Assembly (NCBI GenBank): GCA_958496175.1
Contig: OY292276.1
Coordinates: forward strand, 30,586,449 to 30,650,448
Direction of reading: 5' to 3'
Source of the DNA: Sisyra terminalis
Lineage: Eukaryota; Arthropoda; Insecta; Neuroptera; Sisyridae
Length of the DNA stretch: 64,000 bases
In this document: one piece after another, positions 59,195 through 64,000 of the stretch
How positions within the stretch are numbered: position 1 is the first letter of the stretch
Layout: each line of letters begins with the position of its first letter
The notes under the pieces: model-generated
Seen by the model: the letters and a program-made list of their open reading frames with translations, nothing else
Told to the model about the DNA's origin: nothing
Databases searched by the model: none
Made by a program: the position numbers and the translations under genes

Positions 59195-60242
59195 TTAACA
59201 AAATTTGTTCATATAATATTCGTTAATGGTTCTAAACAATTCATTAATACAAACAATCATTTTAACTTATAATTTTATATTCCAGTAGAAGCATTTTCTT
59301 TGTAAATATTGTGACACTCAAAGAATAAAATTTAGAATTGTGATGCCAAGCATACGTTTTACTTGAATAGTGAATAAAAGGTAAATATCAAATTTGAAGA
59401 ATGTATTCCCTGCTCGTACATACCGTAAGATAGTCGACGCTTCGGTAAGCTATATCTAGTTTCTTGAAAGAAATATAAGTAACTACCTTTGTCTGCAAAT
59501 TTAATGTATTCAGCTTCAAAAATAACTAGTTCAAACTAAAAATTTATTCATTATGGATACCTATAAAGCATACAATGTTAAATGGAATCTGCTTTTAATT
59601 ATAAAGAGAATAGAAATATATTTGAGATTAATTTAAAACGATATCATATTTTTATGAATCATTACTTGCTTACGTGAAAAATATTTTTCAACAAAACTTA
59701 TTGTAAGAAAAACTCGAGAAAAATACTTGAATCTCTTGCCAAGTTACCTACATAGTCGTCTATCTAAGGAAAAAGATTGTGACATAACTGAAGGATGAAT
59801 GATTCCATTGCTAATTCAACCGGAAAAACAAGCATACATAATATTATATTCACATATTGTCGGATGATTGAATCCACATACGAACATTGCTTTTCCCGTC
59901 TGAAGCTTGATTTATACTTGTAAGATATTTCACAAAGTTGTAAAATGAAATTTTTTTGTCTCAACAATTTTCATTAAAAAACTCAACTTTGTAATAAATA
60001 AATAAAGAAAGTAGAAATTATATTCCGTCAATTATAATTACAGAATAAACCAAAACCACATCAAGTGAAACAAAAAAGGAAATAAATTACATTATTTTTA
60101 AAAATGTACTGAAGATTTAAAACTCTATAGCCTTTTTGTATTAGGTTTTTACATAAAAGTATGTTAGTTAATACAAGTTGATGCTAATAATCTTTCAGTA
60201 GTACATATTTAGATCAATACAATTTTTTTTTCTATTTTTTTA
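59195..60242. other. AT-rich stretch with no recognisable gene
   Basis: Nothing supportable was seen. GACGCTTCGG at 59437-59446 recalls the hammerhead-type box at 33651 but lacks the other half. Confidence 0.45.
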
Positions 60243-60405
60243 ATTGTTATTTATTGTCGTTTTATAACTACCAAGATCTTTGCGACTATAGGGTAAATAA
60301 AATTCTGTAGTCGAGAAATATCGCAAACTTGCTCGAATCTAGGATCGAATCCAATACCTACCTGTTTTGGAGTGGTCATCTTAACCACTCGACTACCAGA
60401 AGGCT
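60243..60405 (-). repeat. tRNA-derived SINE, copy 8
   Basis: Full length on minus: head with A-box-like TAGTCGAGTGG and B box GGATTCGATCC, body through CTATAGTCGCAAAGATCTTG, tail TAATTGTTATTTATTGTCG on plus. Confidence 0.85.
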
Positions 60406-60962
60406 TATCGCTAAAAATTGCTAGAAGATAAAAAGCTTTGACCGTAACAATTATTCCTAGCCTTTCCCTTTTCCTCAATGCAAATTGTTTGTATTGCTCA
60501 CGAGTCACGGAATAGATTTTCCATGCAATACCACAAAATGCAACAATCCACTAATTTTGGACTTGTCCCAATAAACTTATTCTTAATGCTAAAAACGTTT
60601 TTTTTTCCAAACGTGTCCTTACCTCTAAGGGCGTAACCATTAAATTCTGTTAATGTAGTATGCACAAATAGTTACTTAAAGATACTCACTAACTTTATCG
60701 TTTTTTTTTATTTCACTTAACTTATTAATTATTGTTTTTAAATTTGATATAATAATCGAAAACTTTTTAGTTCAATTTATTTTTACTTAATTTTTGATTA
60801 TATCGCTTTATTGGGATTTAAATTACAAAATCTTACGGTTTCTTATAAGATGCGTAAAGTGATAAAAATTATTACCAAATATAGTTAAATCTTTCAATAC
60901 AAATACAAAATGGTAATAGTTCACAATCGAATCTCTAAGCAGCAAGAGTTACATCATAAGAT

Positions 60963-61352
60963 ATGGATAATGGATATTTTACTTTAAACTATCTTTCTAG
61001 TATAAACTTTAATGGTTTTTATAGTTTAACAATAAAGTTTAAGCTTATTTTATATTGGTTTATTGGAGCATTGCAGAGGATTGTAACTTCATTAAATATC
61101 GCTTGTTTAATAAAGCTATTTTCATATGCACGGTTTAACCTATTATGTCGAATATCAGATATCAACCTAAGAAAATTATTCACAACTGACTATGCTCTAT
61201 TCTGTGAACCTAACTCACAAAATACCACTGCAAAGATACTAGAAATGCCTTCCAATTTATCCTCAGAGAATAAGTTTCTTTGGAGGGAAACTAAGAAAAC
61301 TCCTGGCTTCCACGCGGTGCCATCGACGATTCATCGGATGAATGGTTCCTGA
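60963..61352 (+). other. Longest open frame in the window (129 codons), unrecognised
   Basis: ATG at 60963, stop at 61350. The first 60 residues are hydrophobic and AT-driven (YFTLNYLSS, FKLILYWFIGALQ). The last 50 are less biased (CEPNSQNTTAKILEMPSNLS, then FLWRETKKTPGFHAVP). In DNA this AT-rich an open frame of this length can arise by chance. There is no clear splice or promoter context, and I know no family like it. The 3' half could be an exon or a retroelement remnant. Confidence 0.2.
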
Positions 61353-61359
61353 GTTAAAG

Positions 61360-64000
61360 GCGAAGAAAATATATACCTAATCTTTTTCCCCGATTCAAAG
61401 ATTTTTCCACCAATATTCTGTAACTACCCCCTTACAGTTGCCTAATAAACCTGTTAGTTCTTCCAAGATCAAATAATTTATAATTAACAAGACTCCCTTA
61501 AAATAGACAAGTGTTGATCTCACTGTGATACTCGCCTCAGAAAACCATGGTATTCCCCAAGGTTTGTAAATTACACAGGTTGCTCCATTAGAAAAAAAAA
61601 ATGACGTCATACGAAGAATTTTGAAATTGATCAGTCTGAAGATATGTACGAATTTCCTCTGGAGACGTCACGTATCCATCACGTAGCCACCATGAGGCCA
61701 CCTGAGTATTTTATAAACCTTGGGTATTCCCCACTTCCTTATATAATGTCATATTTCGTAAGTAATGTTTACTATCCCAAAAATTGTTGATTCTCCATCC
61801 TGATCTTCATGATCCCAAAACCAAATAAATCCTTCTTTAATCTATCTTCCTACTGACCAATTCGTTTAAATCCGTTTTAAAATCTTTGAACGACTTACCC
61901 TTAAAAAAATTCTTCCTTGAACTTGAAAACGAAACAAAAATATAATTTCTCCTCATCTTTAAGGATTTTACTCTTTCCATTCCCCTATTCAAATTCTACT
62001 ACCTTCTATTCCTTCTGGGCAGCACCACCTTGGTCCCATCTATGGGTGGCATCAGAAATGGAAACTAAAAATAAACAATCAAAAAATTGTACTGATACCA
62101 TTTATTCTAAGAGGACTGGCTTACCATCCAATATAATTGGATAACGATATTATACCGACATTTCGTTATTTATGTTTTACCTACGTAGATAAACACTTAA
62201 GAGGAAATCATGTATTTAATTTAAAAAACAAGAACTGAACAAACAAAACCGACTATTACGAAGGCTATTAGGACCAGAATCTTTAATAAACGTAAAACCT
62301 TGAAACATCCAAATCATCTAAATCATTTAACTCTTTCAATCCAAAGTTCTTGGTCAAATAATTATTGCTCCTTAGTAGGTAAATAACCGTACTATTGCCA
62401 AAGACCATAGACCTTAACCAAAGACTTTAGACCTTAGACCAAAGACATTAATTTTTCCGTCGTTCCTAACCACATTCAAGAACAATTCCGAAAATTCCAC
62501 ACTACTTTGTTAGATCATTCTAATCCTAACACCCAAATTCTTTTCGCTGAATTAACCCAGGCAATCTTCCACGTTTGCTGAAGCGACGTTGGCTTAGCAA
62601 TTTAAATGAAACATTTAAAGAATCTTGGCTGTGGCTGAGTTTCTTTCATATTTCTTTAAATACTGCATTCGGGTTGAACTACAGATTATAACCGAAGCGG
62701 AGTGCTAAATATAAATATTTTTTTATCCACATTGCAAAATGTATGAATGTATAAAGTAAATAAAAGGGAACTTACATAAAAAGAAAAAAAAGTGTAATAC
62801 TGTAATCGGAAATTATTCCCGGCTTGTTATCGGCATTAAAAATGCCACGAATCTGGCCGAATATTCGGTAAGTCTTTTTGACGAAGCGATGAATATTCGG
62901 CAACACTTAGTACCTTTCGCGAGTGATAGGATTAATTTTTGCTTTAAGCATTATGTTGAAAATGTGATTAACAGATATTTTACTTAGGAAACAATTGTTT
63001 TTTTTCCTATTATAATTTAAAATTTACATTATAGTTGTCAAATGGGTGTTGATATTAGGGGTGATGTTATTATAGAATCGAAATTAAAGCTTGTCTAAAA
63101 ATTTTTTGAATAAAATTTCTTCTTTTTTTTTTTTGATTTCGTATTCGAGATTCGGCCGAATAGTATGCCATATTCGGCCGAATACCAAATATTAAAAAAA
63201 GTAATCGAATTGGTTGAATATCGAATAGTAGTTTACATTCTTCAACTTTGAATATCACTGATGTCATTTCCTAAATATAGCCTAAGTATAGCCTATAGGT
63301 ATAATTAGGTATTAAGTTATTTCCAAAGGAATATAAAAGTTTTTATTTTATAAAATTAGGCATTTGTTGAAACGAATAGTTCTAAAAAATAAACCTACGC
63401 GTTTTTTATTATTTCCAAAATTAACTTATTTTTACTATTGATTTTTTAAGCTTTGAAATTAATTCAATTGTGTTAATTAATTCAAAAATGTTCACCTTAA
63501 AACCTTTGCTAATCTTAAATTCTTATATGGATGAAATTATAATGAATTTCCATTTTTATTGTTTTTTCAAATAAAATAATGGAGGTAAAAAAGTAGTCAA
63601 ATAATGAAAGCATAATTCTGTGTATAAATTCATTTTGAAATAAAAGGGAATATAAAAAAATCGTTCTTTTCAATTTATTCACAGTTTTCTTATTACTAGT
63701 TGGTTCTGGCGCTTGAATAATATTTGTATAAGATTTCTCCTTCTAAGCCGAGAATTTATGATATTCACTAAATAAACTGTAATAAAAAAGAATAATTTCG
63801 CAATTTGTCATTTACTGTATTTTATGTTTCAAGTAAACAGTACTGTATAAAGAATTGCTAAATCTGTAAGTTTGTATTGAATTGAGAAATATTTCTTCTA
63901 ATGTTTATATATAATGTGATTATAAATCAAAATTGTTGAGAAATGGAGTCAAATTTGTCAAACACATAATTATTATATATTATTTGGGGGCAGAGCAGGC
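61360..64000. other. Stretch with no supported gene
   Basis: Between 61360 and 62700 the sequence is somewhat C/T-richer on plus, with a short GGTATTCCCCA direct repeat (61549 and 61721) and tandem AGACCTTA/CCAAAGAC units at 62400-62450. TTCGGCCGAAT motifs lie at 63152 and 63174. Open frames at 61395 (minus), 61917 (plus) and 63070 (minus) show nothing recognisable. Confidence 0.4.

Noticed and set aside
59437..59446. Hammerhead-type end
   Set aside because: Only the GACGCTTCGG half is present.
60251..60508. 85-codon minus-strand frame
   Set aside because: Its central part is SINE sequence, including the tRNA-like head; similar shadow frames occur at 58393 and 1487 over other SINE copies.
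1..64000. CRISPR array, prokaryotic operon or ribosome binding sites
   Set aside because: No regularly spaced direct repeats, no dense coding and clear eukaryotic repeat content; the window is not prokaryotic.

Overview
This is a strongly AT-rich eukaryotic window, most probably from an insect. The evidence is indirect: tRNA-derived SINEs, hAT, pogo/Tigger and Tc1/mariner remains, an RTE-like retroelement whose 5' end carries the CCCGCGACTTCG phrase common in insect genomes, spliceosomal GT/AG signals, and no operon-like coding. I cannot name the species. Coding content is very low. The only exon I consider well supported is at 16531-16809 (plus strand, start codon at 16549, donor at 16810). 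It encodes an 87-residue, serine-rich, charged N-terminus of a protein I do not recognise. A weak candidate for the next exon lies at 18587-18681. All other coding-like pieces are short or broken and look derived from mobile elements: 11198-11347, 22010-22690 on minus, 46299-46491 on minus, 53273-53434 and 58821-59009.

Most of what can be annotated is repeats. (1) A SINE of about 165 bp with a tRNA Ser/Leu-like head occurs at 1524, 5119, 24278, 27705, 30783/30896, 43046, 58340 and 60243. (2) A long RTE-like dispersed family, here called R, occurs at 1990-4517 (several pieces), 12990-13800 on minus and 49530-50567. It contains a tRNA-like segment in reverse orientation. (3) Many short inverted-repeat DNA elements are present, several with a recognisable target duplication: TTAA at 42121/42311, TA at 52287/52510, at 11652/11787 and at 58553/59193, and degenerate 8-bp hAT-type duplications around 27313-27472 and 39758-40092. 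(4) A long-terminal-repeat foldback element lies at about 19628-20310, with a solitary arm at 12760-12990. (5) Very long, nearly perfect palindromes lie at 2673-2810, 11357-11557 and 33591-34193.

The most interesting signal is in the inverted repeats at 42795-43018 and 33591-34193. Each arm carries a sequence with hammerhead self-cleaving ribozyme architecture: a CUGANGA box, a stem II hairpin, a GAA(A/G) box and an NUC cleavage triplet. The best copy, 42943-42987, also has a perfect 5-bp stem I. The stem III is a short palindrome with no loop, which suggests action as a dimer, as described for hammerheads in Penelope-like retroelements. A second notable structure is the 939-bp element at 24391-25329, which splits a SINE. 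The SINE shows what the empty site looked like, and there is apparently no target duplication.

The long stretches between these features look like introns or intergenic DNA. I see nothing supportable in them beyond low-complexity AT sequence.
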